Shown here: positions 45,575 through 53,538 of the stretch, one piece after another
Layout of the letters: the number at the start of each line of letters is the position of its first letter
Position numbering within the stretch: position 1 is the first letter of the stretch
Position numbers and translations under genes: made by a program
The notes under the pieces: generated by a model
What the model saw: the letters and a program-made list of their open reading frames with translations, nothing else
What the model was told of the DNA's origin: nothing
Databases searched by the model: none
Source: Solobacterium sp.
GTDB lineage: Bacteria > Bacillota_I > Bacilli_A > Erysipelotrichales > Erysipelotrichaceae
NCBI GenBank assembly: GCA_017510405.1
Contig: JAFWNG010000023.1
Span: 115,729-179,728, forward strand
DNA length: 64,000 nt
Reading direction: 5' to 3'

Positions 45575-47743
45575 ATGACTGTGAGAATCGCGCTTGCCGG
45601 AAATCCGAACAGCGGCAAGACGACATTATTCAATACACTGACCGGTGCCAACCAGTATGTCGGAAACTGGCCGGGAGTAACGGTTGAGAAGAAAGAAGGG
45701 AAACTCAGGGATTATCCGGATGTCACGCTGCAGGATCTTCCCGGGATCTATTCGCTTTCTCCGTATTCACCGGAAGAGGTGGTCACCCGCCGGTATCTGG
45801 TGAAAGAACACCCGGATGCCATTCTCAATATCGTTGACGGAACGAATATCGAACGAAACCTGTACCTGACGACGCAGCTGATGGAACTGGGACATCCGAT
45901 CGTAATTGCGATCAATATGATCGATATGGTCGAGAAAAACGGAGATCACATTGATATTCCAAAACTCAGCAAAGCGCTGGGATGCCCCTGTATCGAGATC
46001 AGCGCCCTGAAGGGACGCAATGCGAAAGAGGCGGCGGAACAGGCAATCTATCTTGCCGGACATCACTCGCATGAGGACCGTCTGCCGCATGTGTACGGCG
46101 GCGGCGTTGAACATGCGCTGGCTCACATCGAAGAAAGCATTGAAACAAAAGTGCCGGGGAATTATATCCGCTGGTATGCGATCAAACTGTTCGAGAGAGA
46201 TGAAAGAGTGATCGAGGAACTCGCACTGCCGCAGGATGTGATGGATCATATTGAAATGCATATTCGCGACTGCGAAAAGGAAATGGACGATGACTCCGAG
46301 AGCATCATTGCGGATCAGCGCTATAAGTTCATTGAAGGCGTCGTAAAAAAGGCGGTAACAAAAAAAGCGGCCAAGCATGCCATGAGCATGTCTGACCGCA
46401 TCGACCGGATCGTTACGGACAGAGTGCTGGCGATTCCGATCTTTGTAGGCATCATGTTTCTTATGTATGCCATCGCCATGGGAAACTATCCCTGGTCGAT
46501 CGGAACAAAAGGGACGGACTGGGCAAATGAAGTACTGTTCGGGGAGTGGATCCCGACTCTGATTGAAAATATACTGAATGCACTTCATGTATCGGGCTGG
46601 CTGAACGGTCTGATCATGGACGGAATCATTGCCGGTGTCGGAGCAGTGCTTGGCTTTGTGCCGCAGATCCTCGTTCTGTCTTTCCTGCTTTCCATTCTGG
46701 AAGATGTTGGATACATGTCCCGCGTAGCGTTCATTATGGACCGTGTGCTGCGCCGTTTCGGTCTGTCCGGCAAATCCATCATTCCGATGCTTGTTGCGAC
46801 GGGATGCGGTGTTCCGGGCATTCTGTCATCCCGTACGATCGAACAGGAAAATGACCGGAAGATCACAGTAATGACGACCGGATTCATTCCGTGCGGCGCG
46901 AAAATGCCGATCATCGGACTGTTTGCCGGCGCTGTATTCGGCAAATCACCGCTCGTTGCCACGTCCGCGTTCTTTATCGGCGTGACAGCAGTAATCGTTT
47001 CCGGCGTTATTCTGAAGAAGTTTCCGGCATTCTCCGGCAGACCTTCACCGTTTGTCATGGAGCTGCCGGCATATCATATGCCGTCTCCGCGCAATGTTCT
47101 GCGGACGACGCTGGACCGCGGATGGGACTTCGTCAAGCGCGCTTTCACGATCGTTCTGGTCAGTTCGATCGTACTGTGGTTCCTGAAAACATACGGAATC
47201 GAAAACGACGCGTGGACCGCAGTGGAAGACGCAAATGACTCTCTGCTGGCCGGCTTCGGGCGTATCGTGGCATGGATCTTCTATCCGCTCGGATGGATGA
47301 AGGACATGGCATGGAAGGCCGCAGTCGCGACGATGACGGGACTGATCGCAAAGGAAGAAGTCGTCATGACATTCGGAAGCCTGTACAACTTCTCCGGGGA
47401 GCTGAGTGAAGAAGGAAATGAGATCTGGGCAATGATCGCGGCGGATTTCGGTCCGGTACGTGCTTACAGTTTCATGATCTTCAACCTGCTCTGTGCACCA
47501 TGCTTCGCGGCGATCGGTGCGATCCGCCGGGAAATGGGTTCTGTCAAATGGACGCTGATCACAGTCGGATATATGTGCGGCTTTGCCTACGTAACTGCAA
47601 TGATCGTATTCCAGTTCTTTGGTCTTGCGACCGGAGAAGCTCATTTCGGCATCTTTACAGCTGCCGCAGCACTGGCGCTTGCGGGGATGCTGTATCTGAT
47701 CTTCCGCCGGGCGGAAAAGCCGGCCGGACATTCGGTGGCATGA
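45575..47743 (+). CDS. feoB: Ferrous iron transporter FeoB
   Basis: A 722-residue membrane Fe(II) transporter. The N-terminal G domain has GNPNSGKTTLFN, switch region GNWPGVTVEKKEG, DLPGIYSLSPYS and NMIDMVE; the membrane part has two Gate domains (GVGAVLGFVPQILVLSFLLSILEDVGYMSR; LVATGCGVPGI) with about eleven helices. ATG 45575 with GAGGGG upstream gives the standard MTVRIALAGNPN start rather than the TTG at 45551. Follows feoA by 16 bases. Confidence 0.97.
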   Translation: MTVRIALAGNPNSGKTTLFNTLTGANQYVGNWPGVTVEKKEGKLRDYPDVTLQDLPGIYSLSPYSPEEVVTRRYLVKEHPDAILNIVDGTNIERNLYLTTQLMELGHPIVIAINMIDMVEKNGDHIDIPKLSKALGCPCIEISALKGRNAKEAAEQAIYLAGHHSHEDRLPHVYGGGVEHALAHIEESIETKVPGNYIRWYAIKLFERDERVIEELALPQDVMDHIEMHIRDCEKEMDDDSESIIADQRYKFIEGVVKKAVTKKAAKHAMSMSDRIDRIVTDRVLAIPIFVGIMFLMYAIAMGNYPWSIGTKGTDWANEVLFGEWIPTLIENILNALHVSGWLNGLIMDGIIAGVGAVLGFVPQILVLSFLLSILEDVGYMSRVAFIMDRVLRRFGLSGKSIIPMLVATGCGVPGILSSRTIEQENDRKITVMTTGFIPCGAKMPIIGLFAGAVFGKSPLVATSAFFIGVTAVIVSGVILKKFPAFSGRPSPFVMELPAYHMPSPRNVLRTTLDRGWDFVKRAFTIVLVSSIVLWFLKTYGIENDAWTAVEDANDSLLAGFGRIVAWIFYPLGWMKDMAWKAAVATMTGLIAKEEVVMTFGSLYNFSGELSEEGNEIWAMIAADFGPVRAYSFMIFNLLCAPCFAAIGAIRREMGSVKWTLITVGYMCGFAYVTAMIVFQFFGLATGEAHFGIFTAAAALALAGMLYLIFRRAEKPAGHSVA

Positions 47744-47744
47744 T

Positions 47745-47918
47745 ATGGGAGATGTGATCGTTATCGCCGTACTGGCATGCCTGGTGATCCTGGCAGTGCG
47801 CTCCATGGCCAATGACCGCCGAAAAGGCAGGGGATGCGGCTATGGATGTGCCGGATGCACCAGAAACTGCGCCCGCCGCAATGCCGGTATGAAGACACAG
47901 AGCGGAGGTGCGGAATGA
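47745..47918 (+). CDS. FeoB-associated Cys-rich membrane protein
   Basis: A 57-residue protein beginning two bases after the feoB stop: one membrane helix (VIVIAVLACLVILAV), a basic stretch, then a cysteine cluster GCGYGCAGCTRNC. This is the layout of the small FeoB-associated Cys-rich proteins encoded after feoB in Firmicutes, thought to assist FeoB as FeoC does elsewhere. Its end overlaps the next start (ATGA). Confidence 0.85.
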   Translation: MGDVIVIAVLACLVILAVRSMANDRRKGRGCGYGCAGCTRNCARRNAGMKTQSGGAE

Positions 47919-48163
47919 TCCGTACGGTCGTTGAAGTAGACGGCATGTTCTGCCCGATGTGTGAATCGAGAGTCAGGGAATCGATCCTGAAAGCTCTGCC
48001 GGCAAAGAAGGCCAGCGCAGACAGAAAAAAGAAAGAAGCAGTCGTGCTCAGCGAAGCCCTGCTGGATGAGGAAGTTCTCCGCAGGTGCATCGAAGATGCC
48101 GGGTATGACGTCGGAAGGATCCGTAGCGAAGAGTACCGGAAAAAGGGACTGTTCGGCTTCTGA
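47915..48163 (+). CDS. HMA-domain metal-binding protein
   Basis: An 82-residue protein of the CopZ/Atx1-like heavy-metal-associated fold, with the metal motif GMFCPMCESRV (CxxC) near the N-terminus and VLRRCIEDAGYDVG at the C-terminal helix. In CopZ-type proteins this binds Cu(I); at the end of a feo operon the cargo could instead be iron or a redox partner, which the sequence does not decide. Coupled to the preceding gene by a 4-base overlap. A lysine-rich insert (KKASADRKKKEA) sits between strand and helix. Confidence 0.85.
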   Translation: MIRTVVEVDGMFCPMCESRVRESILKALPAKKASADRKKKEAVVLSEALLDEEVLRRCIEDAGYDVGRIRSEEYRKKGLFGF

Positions 48164-48169
48164 TAAAAA

Positions 48170-48210
48170 AATACGGTATGTACAGAAACGATGTACATAC
48201 CGTTTTAAAA
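48170..48210. terminator. Bidirectional terminator between feo operon and gltX
   Basis: 11-bp perfect stem ACGGTATGTAC/GTACATACCGT with A-run on the left and T-run on the right, serving convergent transcripts. Confidence 0.92.
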
Positions 48211-48213
48211 TGC

Positions 48214-49659
48214 TTATTGTTCGAGCTGAGCGATGGAGAAGTCCAGACGGCGAAGGGTCTCCTCTTTGCCGAAAATGGAAGCGAGTTCGATCGCACCGCC
48301 CGGTGTGGACTGCAGACCGGTGATCGCAAGACGGAGCGGGAAGAGTACCTGTCCGTTTTTGCGCCCGAGCTTCTGCGGGAGTTCCATGAGAAGCGCGTGC
48401 AGATTCTCTTCGGAGTAGTCGTCTGTCTGCGCCAGTACTTCACGGGCAGCCTTCAGAGACTCCAGAGCGATCTCCGGATTTGTCTTCATCTTCTTGTGGT
48501 TATAGAGATCGTTGCTGTAAGAGGAGAAGTTCTCCAGGAAGCTGACCATTTCGGTGATCTCATTGAGAGTGTTGGCGCGCGGCTGCAGGATCGCGGCGAT
48601 CTTTCTGGTATCGAATGTGCCCTTAAGACCTTTTTCGATATAGGGCTTCACCAGCTGGTGATACTCATCCAGCGGCATGTTTCTCAGCCACATGCCGTTG
48701 AGCCATGTCAGCTTTTCCGGATCGAAGATCGCTCCGGAAGTGCCGATGCGCTTTACGTCGAAAGCCTGTACCAGTTCTTCCAGTGTGTAGATCTCACGGT
48801 TTTCAGACGGTGCCCAGCCGAGCAGGGCGATGTAGTTGAGGATCGCTTCCGGAAGGTATCCCTTGGCGATCAGATCCTGGAAGGATGCGTCGCCGTTTCT
48901 CTTTGACAGTTTGGAATGCTCATCCTTCATGACCGGCGGGCAGTGGATGTAGCGCGGAATGTCCCAGCCGAAGGCTTCGTAGATGAGGTTGTACTTCGGT
49001 GTGGAGGACAGGTATTCCATACCGCGGACGACATCCGTGATCCCCATCAGATGGTCGTCGATGACGTTGGCAAAGTTGTATGTCGGGAACGAGTCGCTCT
49101 TAATGAGGACCTGTTCATCCAGAGTGCTGTTTTCAACCGTGATCCGGCCGAATACCTCGTCATCGAAGGAAGTTGTTCCGGTCTCCGGGATCGACTGGCG
49201 GATGACATACTGAGCGCCGGCAGCGATGCGTGCTTCGCATTCCTCGATGCTCAGTTTCCGGCACGGATCATCATATTTGAACTCGTCGCCGGCTGCTTCA
49301 CGCTGTGCCTGAAGTACGGATTCATCACAGAAGCAGTAGTGAGCGCCGCCGCGTCTGATCAGTTTCTTTGCGTAGTCAAGATAGATGCCGTCTTTTACGC
49401 GTTCGGACTGTACATACGGACCGACGTCGCCGCCGACATCCGGACCTTCATCGTGTTTCAGGCCGCATTTCGCCATGGTGTCGTAAATAATGTCCGTTGC
49501 TCCTTCAACGAGACGTCCCTGATCGGTGTCTTCAATGCGAAGGATAAATACTCCGTCCGGATCTTTTTTCGCAACCAGATATGCGTACAGGGCAGTACGC
49601 AGGTTGCCGATGTGCATATACCCCGTCGGACTCGGGGCAAATCTCGTTCGTAGCGTCAT
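48214..49659 (-). CDS. gltX: Glutamyl-tRNA synthetase
   Basis: Class Ib synthetase of 481 residues: RFAPSPTGYMHIGNLRTAL (HIGH) and KLSKRNGDASF (KMSKS), with the C-terminal helical anticodon-binding domain. GAGG precedes the ATG. The Gram-positive enzyme usually also misacylates tRNA-Gln, later amidated by GatCAB; tRNA-Gln is encoded just upstream on the same strand. Confidence 0.98.
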   Translation of the reverse strand: MTLRTRFAPSPTGYMHIGNLRTALYAYLVAKKDPDGVFILRIEDTDQGRLVEGATDIIYDTMAKCGLKHDEGPDVGGDVGPYVQSERVKDGIYLDYAKKLIRRGGAHYCFCDESVLQAQREAAGDEFKYDDPCRKLSIEECEARIAAGAQYVIRQSIPETGTTSFDDEVFGRITVENSTLDEQVLIKSDSFPTYNFANVIDDHLMGITDVVRGMEYLSSTPKYNLIYEAFGWDIPRYIHCPPVMKDEHSKLSKRNGDASFQDLIAKGYLPEAILNYIALLGWAPSENREIYTLEELVQAFDVKRIGTSGAIFDPEKLTWLNGMWLRNMPLDEYHQLVKPYIEKGLKGTFDTRKIAAILQPRANTLNEITEMVSFLENFSSYSNDLYNHKKMKTNPEIALESLKAAREVLAQTDDYSEENLHALLMELPQKLGRKNGQVLFPLRLAITGLQSTPGGAIELASIFGKEETLRRLDFSIAQLEQ

Positions 49660-49724
49660 ATTGATTTCCTCTTTTTCACAATACCTAATTCTACTTCAAA
49701 TTCTGCGTATTTTACAGGATTCAA

Positions 49725-49753
49725 AGAAAAAAGATGATCGTCCGATCATCTTT
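49725..49753 (-). terminator. Terminator after tRNA-Gln (minus strand)
   Basis: Stem AAAGATGATC/GATCATCTTT with a 4-base loop; on the minus strand the stem is followed by a T-rich tract. It separates tRNA-Gln from gltX. Confidence 0.8.
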
Positions 49754-49756
49754 CAG

Positions 49757-49828
49757 CTGGGATAGAGAGATTCGAACTCCCGAATGACTGGTTCAGAGCC
49801 AGTTGCCTTACCGCTTGGCTATATCCCA
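49757..49828 (-). tRNA. tRNA-Gln (CUG)
   Basis: Minus-strand cloverleaf: acceptor TGGGATA/TATCCCA, D-arm GCCAAGCGGTAAGGC, anticodon stem ACTGG/CCAGT with loop CTCTGAA (anticodon CTG, 49794-49796), T-arm with GTTCGAATC, discriminator G. CCA is not encoded. Confidence 0.94.
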
Positions 49829-49841
49829 ATGCGCATTTATT

Positions 49842-49869
49842 ATTATATGCGTATTTTTCGCGAATGCAA
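49842..49869 (-). promoter_or_regulatory. Promoter of tRNA-Gln
   Basis: Minus strand: TTGCAT, 16 bases, TATAAT; start expected a few bases before the tRNA 5' end. Confidence 0.6.
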
Positions 49870-50054
49870 GAAGAAAATGAAAAAGAACCGGATCATCCTT
49901 TTCGTCATGAAGATCGTTCTGAAAAAACGCATGTGATCGCTGAGAGCGGCAAACGCAGCGCTGCGGCGGACAGAAATACTACGTATGTCGTGCATGTCGT
50001 CTCTGGCACGCGGTGTCTATTGAAGATCATTTCCGGTGCAGTATTCTGTATATG

Positions 50055-50082
50055 TCAGATCGCAGGCAGATCTGATTTTTTT
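50055..50082 (+). terminator. Intrinsic terminator upstream of pilus locus (1)
   Basis: 7-bp stem TCAGATC/GATCTGA, loop GCAGGCA, T-run of seven. Confidence 0.75.
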
Positions 50083-50155
50083 ACAGACAGTATTGTCACG
50101 TCGTTATGAACAGTCGGAAACGGGACGGACAGCTGAAATCGATATGAGATACAGA

Positions 50156-50182
50156 AAGAATGGCGAAAGTCATTCTTTTTTA
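50156..50182 (+). terminator. Intrinsic terminator upstream of pilus locus (2)
   Basis: 9-bp stem closed by GAAA (one GT wobble), then a T-run; sits inside the presumed pilus operon leader. Confidence 0.75.
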
Positions 50183-50223
50183 TGCGCCGGTTTATTTAGT
50201 CACAGAGACAGAAGGAGGAAACT

Positions 50224-51693
50224 ATGAACTGGAAAAAAGCATTTTTATGCACTGCAGCTTTGCTTGCAGCAATGCCGCTGGCGGCAGGAAAGGAGGTGTA
50301 TGCGGATGAAATGGATGAAAACAGTACATTTACCATTACGGTAAACAACACGCCTGCAGGGCACACGTACGCTGCTTACAGAGTGTTTGCGGCAAGAGCA
50401 GACAGCACCGGGACGCTTTCGGATATCTACTGGGGAGAAGGCGTTGACCCGGATCGTGCGATCAGTGAACTGAAGGCTGATTCCTTCCGCTACAAAGACA
50501 AGTTTGCTTCCGTGGTCAATGGCGCCGATGCCGCGGCGGTGATCAGCGCAAACCAGGCAGACGCTGACTTTATCCGCGAAGTATCTGCCGTCTTCGTAAA
50601 ATGCCGGGCTGTAAAAGCAGCGGATGAAGATCCTGCGGGCAATGTGCTTCGTCTTACCGGGGCAGGATGGTATCTCACACTGGATGAGACAGATCTTTCC
50701 GGCCAGAACGATGCCCGTTCCGCCGCGTTGATCTTCACGTCACAGGAGACCCTGACGATCGATCCGAAGATCGATCTGCCGACTCTTGAAAAGCTTATCA
50801 TCGATGAAGGAACAAGAGGAAAGACAGGCGATGCATCGGTAAATGAAGCACTCAAATATCATCTGGTCTGCACTCTGCCGGACAACTATGCCGACTATGA
50901 ATCCTATGAACTTCATTTCTTTGATACGTCGAGCGGTATTCGCTACGATGCCGATTCGTTCTACGTTTCAGCTGATCAGGAACTGCTGGATATACAGCCG
51001 GTCATTGACGGAAATTCCATGCGGATCGATATTCCCGATCTGAAAGCACTGACCGATAAAGATCTGAGCGGGAAGACCGTGCTGGTCGAATACAAAGGAA
51101 TCGTTACATCAGACGCAGTGATCGGATCGGAAGGAAATCCGAATACCTGCTACATAACCTATTCCAATGATCCCTACGGAACACAGACCGGCCGGTCTGC
51201 GGATGAAAAGGCGGTATTCTACACATACAAGATCGAAGTGGTAAAAGTAGATGAGGACAACAATCCTCTGCCGGGTGCTTCTTTTGTACTCCGGAAACTG
51301 GAAGCGATGAGAGGCTCGACCGTTATTGAACCGGTGGTATCCGACGACGGAACAGTGTTTACCTTTGCGGGGATCGGAAGCGGACAATATTTGCTGAGAG
51401 AAGTGAATACACCGGACGGATACAACACAATGGAACCGATCGAGGTAAATATTTCCGGTGTGCATGACGGGGCAGACGGCACATTTACGCTTCACTCTCT
51501 TACCTGCAAAGCAGGCGATGAAACGATTGAAGGAACTGTGGCTGACGGCAGGATCGTACTGACTGCTGTCAACCAGAAAGGCGTGGTTCTTCCTTCGACC
51601 GGCGGAAGCGGAACATATGTTCTTTACGCTGCCGGAATCGCAATGCTGATCGCCGGCTGTCTGCTGATGCAAAGAAAGCATGAGAGGGAATAA
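50224..51693 (+). CDS. LPXTG-anchored pilin-like surface protein (Cna-B/fimbrial D2)
   Basis: A 489-residue cell-surface protein. Signal peptide at residues 1-27 (WKKAFLCTAALLAAMPLAAG). The first domain (FTITVNNTPAGHTYAAYRVFAA) and the middle domain (LKYHLVCTLPDNYADYESYEL, then GIRYDADSF) resemble the fimbrial isopeptide-formation D2 type; the third (YKIEVVKVDEDNNPLPGASFVL...GQYLLREVNTPDGYN) is a Cna-B/SpaA domain. The sorting signal is LPSTG (456-460), a hydrophobic helix and a basic tail. Likely the backbone pilin polymerised by the adjacent class C sortase, which overlaps it by 14 bases. Confidence 0.9.
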   Translation: MNWKKAFLCTAALLAAMPLAAGKEVYADEMDENSTFTITVNNTPAGHTYAAYRVFAARADSTGTLSDIYWGEGVDPDRAISELKADSFRYKDKFASVVNGADAAAVISANQADADFIREVSAVFVKCRAVKAADEDPAGNVLRLTGAGWYLTLDETDLSGQNDARSAALIFTSQETLTIDPKIDLPTLEKLIIDEGTRGKTGDASVNEALKYHLVCTLPDNYADYESYELHFFDTSSGIRYDADSFYVSADQELLDIQPVIDGNSMRIDIPDLKALTDKDLSGKTVLVEYKGIVTSDAVIGSEGNPNTCYITYSNDPYGTQTGRSADEKAVFYTYKIEVVKVDEDNNPLPGASFVLRKLEAMRGSTVIEPVVSDDGTVFTFAGIGSGQYLLREVNTPDGYNTMEPIEVNISGVHDGADGTFTLHSLTCKAGDETIEGTVADGRIVLTAVNQKGVVLPSTGGSGTYVLYAAGIAMLIAGCLLMQRKHERE

Positions 51694-52360
51694 GAGAAGA
51701 CTTGCATCCCTGCTGCTGTTTGCGGCATCGGCGGCGACGATCCTCTATCCGACGGCGGCGGACTGCTGGAATTCACTGCGGTATTCCTATTTGTCGGGAA
51801 AGTACCGGACGAACTGTGAGCAGTATTCCGAAGACCGGACTGCTGCACTGATCAATTGCGGGATCACGTACAACCGTCTGCTGAACAGTTCAACATTTCT
51901 TCATCCGGATGCCGGACTGAAAGAAATGTATGACCAGGTGCTGAATCCCGACGGGACCGGCGTGATCGGAACGATCGAGATACCCGGACTGATCGGGCAG
52001 ATCCCTGTGTATCATTCGGTGGAAGAGACTGTTCTTCAGAACGGAATCGGACATATTGAAGGATCTTCCTTCCCGGTATTCGGCGAGAGTACACACTGTA
52101 TTCTTGCCGGACATACCGGACTGAAACATTCCAGACTGTTTACCGATCTGTGCAGGATCAGGATAGGTGATACATTCCGCATCCGGACGCTCGGTATCGT
52201 TTCGGAATATGTGGTTGACGATATACGGACTGTACTGCCGGAAGATACCGGCTTTCTGCGCCTGGAAAAAGGAAGGGAATACTGTTCCCTGATCACCTGC
52301 ACGCCGTACGGTGTGAACTCCCACCGGCTGATCGTACGCGGCATACGAATGAAGCAATAA
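51680..52360 (+). CDS. Class C (pilus) sortase
   Basis: Pilin-polymerising transpeptidase of 226 residues. N-terminal membrane helix (ASLLLFAASAATILYP). The active site is complete: H145 in LAGHTGL, C207 in LITCTPYGVNSHR and R216. The TCTPYG(x)NxHR signature marks class C. Two departures from the usual class C layout: there is no C-terminal membrane helix, and I cannot find the DP(F/W/Y) lid motif before the catalytic domain. Two extra cysteines lie in the N-terminal linker (TNCEQY, INCGIT). Confidence 0.9.
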   Translation: MRGNKRRLASLLLFAASAATILYPTAADCWNSLRYSYLSGKYRTNCEQYSEDRTAALINCGITYNRLLNSSTFLHPDAGLKEMYDQVLNPDGTGVIGTIEIPGLIGQIPVYHSVEETVLQNGIGHIEGSSFPVFGESTHCILAGHTGLKHSRLFTDLCRIRIGDTFRIRTLGIVSEYVVDDIRTVLPEDTGFLRLEKGREYCSLITCTPYGVNSHRLIVRGIRMKQ

Positions 52361-52390
52361 GATATGCCCTGCATGCGGCAGGGCATATCT
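52360..52390 (+). terminator. Long hairpin after the sortase gene
   Basis: 13-bp perfect stem AGATATGCCCTGC/GCAGGGCATATCT, 5-base loop, no T-run. It lies 16 bases before the next start and more likely adjusts mRNA stability or read-through than fully terminates. Confidence 0.5.
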
Positions 52391-52406
52391 GTTATACGGA
52401 GATATT

Positions 52407-52883
52407 ATGAAAAGAATGGCAAAAGTACTGCTTCTCCTGGTTTACCTGGCTGTGTCCGGCATCGGCATCCGGGCAGAAAACGGATATACAGCAGTTACCA
52501 TCTGTACAGGGAAAGCGGAACCGGTATGCACACTGTACAGAATCGAAGAAGACGGTACAAAAAAGAAACTGCAGGAGCTGAGGCCGTACAGCGGAGAAAT
52601 ATCAATGCGGCTGGAATACGGGGAGTATGAAATACCTGCAGTCCGGTTTCAGCAGGAAGACGGAATGTATGAAACGATTCCGATGCATTTCCACCTCGGC
52701 AGTGAAACGGATCACATCACGATGTATCTGAAATATGAAAAGATCGTTCCGGAACCACTGCCTGTTCCTGTGAGCCCGGATACCGGTGATGCCGGAGTAC
52801 AGCTGTGGATGATCCTGTCCGCCGACTTTGCCGGACTTGCGGCAGTCCTGCTGAAAGTGCGCAGGAAACAGAGAACAGAATAA
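52407..52883 (+). CDS. Small sortase-anchored pilus accessory protein (SPDTG signal)
   Basis: A 158-residue secreted protein with signal peptide (AKVLLLLVYLAVSGIGIRA), one compact beta domain (YTAVTICTGKAEPVCTLYRI...LEYGEYEIPAVRF) of the kind seen in minor pilins, a proline-rich neck (PEPLPVPVSP) and a C-terminal sorting signal SPDTGD followed by a hydrophobic helix and RRKQR. The sorting motif departs from LPXTG in its first residue. Placed after the class C sortase, it is probably the pilus tip or base subunit. Confidence 0.78.
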   Translation: MKRMAKVLLLLVYLAVSGIGIRAENGYTAVTICTGKAEPVCTLYRIEEDGTKKKLQELRPYSGEISMRLEYGEYEIPAVRFQQEDGMYETIPMHFHLGSETDHITMYLKYEKIVPEPLPVPVSPDTGDAGVQLWMILSADFAGLAAVLLKVRRKQRTE

Positions 52884-52944
52884 TCTGAGATGAATTTCCT
52901 TTTGGATGCGTCTATAATATTCGTTATTGAAAAGGAATCGTGAT

Positions 52945-53538
52945 ATGAAAGAAAAAAAGATCGTCGTCGCAAGCACGAATGAGGGGAAAATACGCGAGTT
53001 CAGAGAAATGTTTGAACCGCTTGGATACACCGTCTATTCGCTGAAGGATTTTCCGGATATGGAGGATATCGAAGAGACCGGTACGACATTTGCAGAAAAC
53101 GCGGTGATCAAGGCAAAAGCAGTCACAGATAAATACGGGATCCGTGCCGTATCGGATGACTCCGGACTGGAAGTGGAGGCATTTGGCAACCAGCCGGGCG
53201 TGAACAGTGCCCGCTGGCTTGGACACGAAACGTCCTACACATATAAGAATCAGGTTATTCTTGACCGGATGAAAGGGGAGACAGACCGCCGCTGCCGTTA
53301 TGTATGCGCGATCGCTCTGACGGATCCGGATAAGGAGCCGGTGGTTTTCGTCGATACCGCGGAATGCCTGATCGCCGATGAACCGGCTGGCACGAACGGT
53401 TTCGGATACGATCCGATCATGTATTTTGAACCGCTTCATAAAACCATGGCGGAAATGACCAAGGATGAGAAAAATGCCATCTCACACCGCGGCAAGGCAG
53501 TAAGAAGACTGCAGGAGTGGATCAATGAAAACGAATAA
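52945..53538 (+). CDS. rdgB: Non-canonical purine NTP pyrophosphatase (RdgB/HAM1)
   Basis: Removes dITP/XTP from the nucleotide pool. The 197-residue protein has VVASTNEGKIREF at the N-terminus, the SDDSGLEVEAFGNQPGVNSARWLG block and GTNGFGYDPIMYF, all family signatures. ATG 52945 with AAAGGAA is chosen over an in-frame TTG six codons upstream. A TATAAT lies at 52913-52918. Its end overlaps the next gene by 14 bases. Confidence 0.96.
   Translation: MKEKKIVVASTNEGKIREFREMFEPLGYTVYSLKDFPDMEDIEETGTTFAENAVIKAKAVTDKYGIRAVSDDSGLEVEAFGNQPGVNSARWLGHETSYTYKNQVILDRMKGETDRRCRYVCAIALTDPDKEPVVFVDTAECLIADEPAGTNGFGYDPIMYFEPLHKTMAEMTKDEKNAISHRGKAVRRLQEWINENE

Larger units (their letters stand above)
49870..50223 (+). 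other. Non-coding region with two terminator hairpins before the pilus locus
   Basis: About 350 bases with no convincing gene (the one open frame has no ribosome site and low-complexity, atypical residues). It holds two terminator-like hairpins on the plus strand: TCAGATC/GATCTGA with seven T (50055-50082), and AAGAATGGC-GAAA-GTCATTCTT with five T (50156-50182). The second ends about 40 bases before the pilin start, and GAAGGAGG lies at 50212-50218. It could be a structured leader or attenuator of the pilus operon or encode a small RNA; I recognise no known riboswitch. Confidence 0.55.

Noticed and set aside
49864..50109. Open frame of 81 codons between tRNA-Gln and the pilus locus
   Set aside because: No ribosome site, unusual residue make-up, overlaps a minus-strand promoter and ends past an intrinsic terminator; treated as non-coding.
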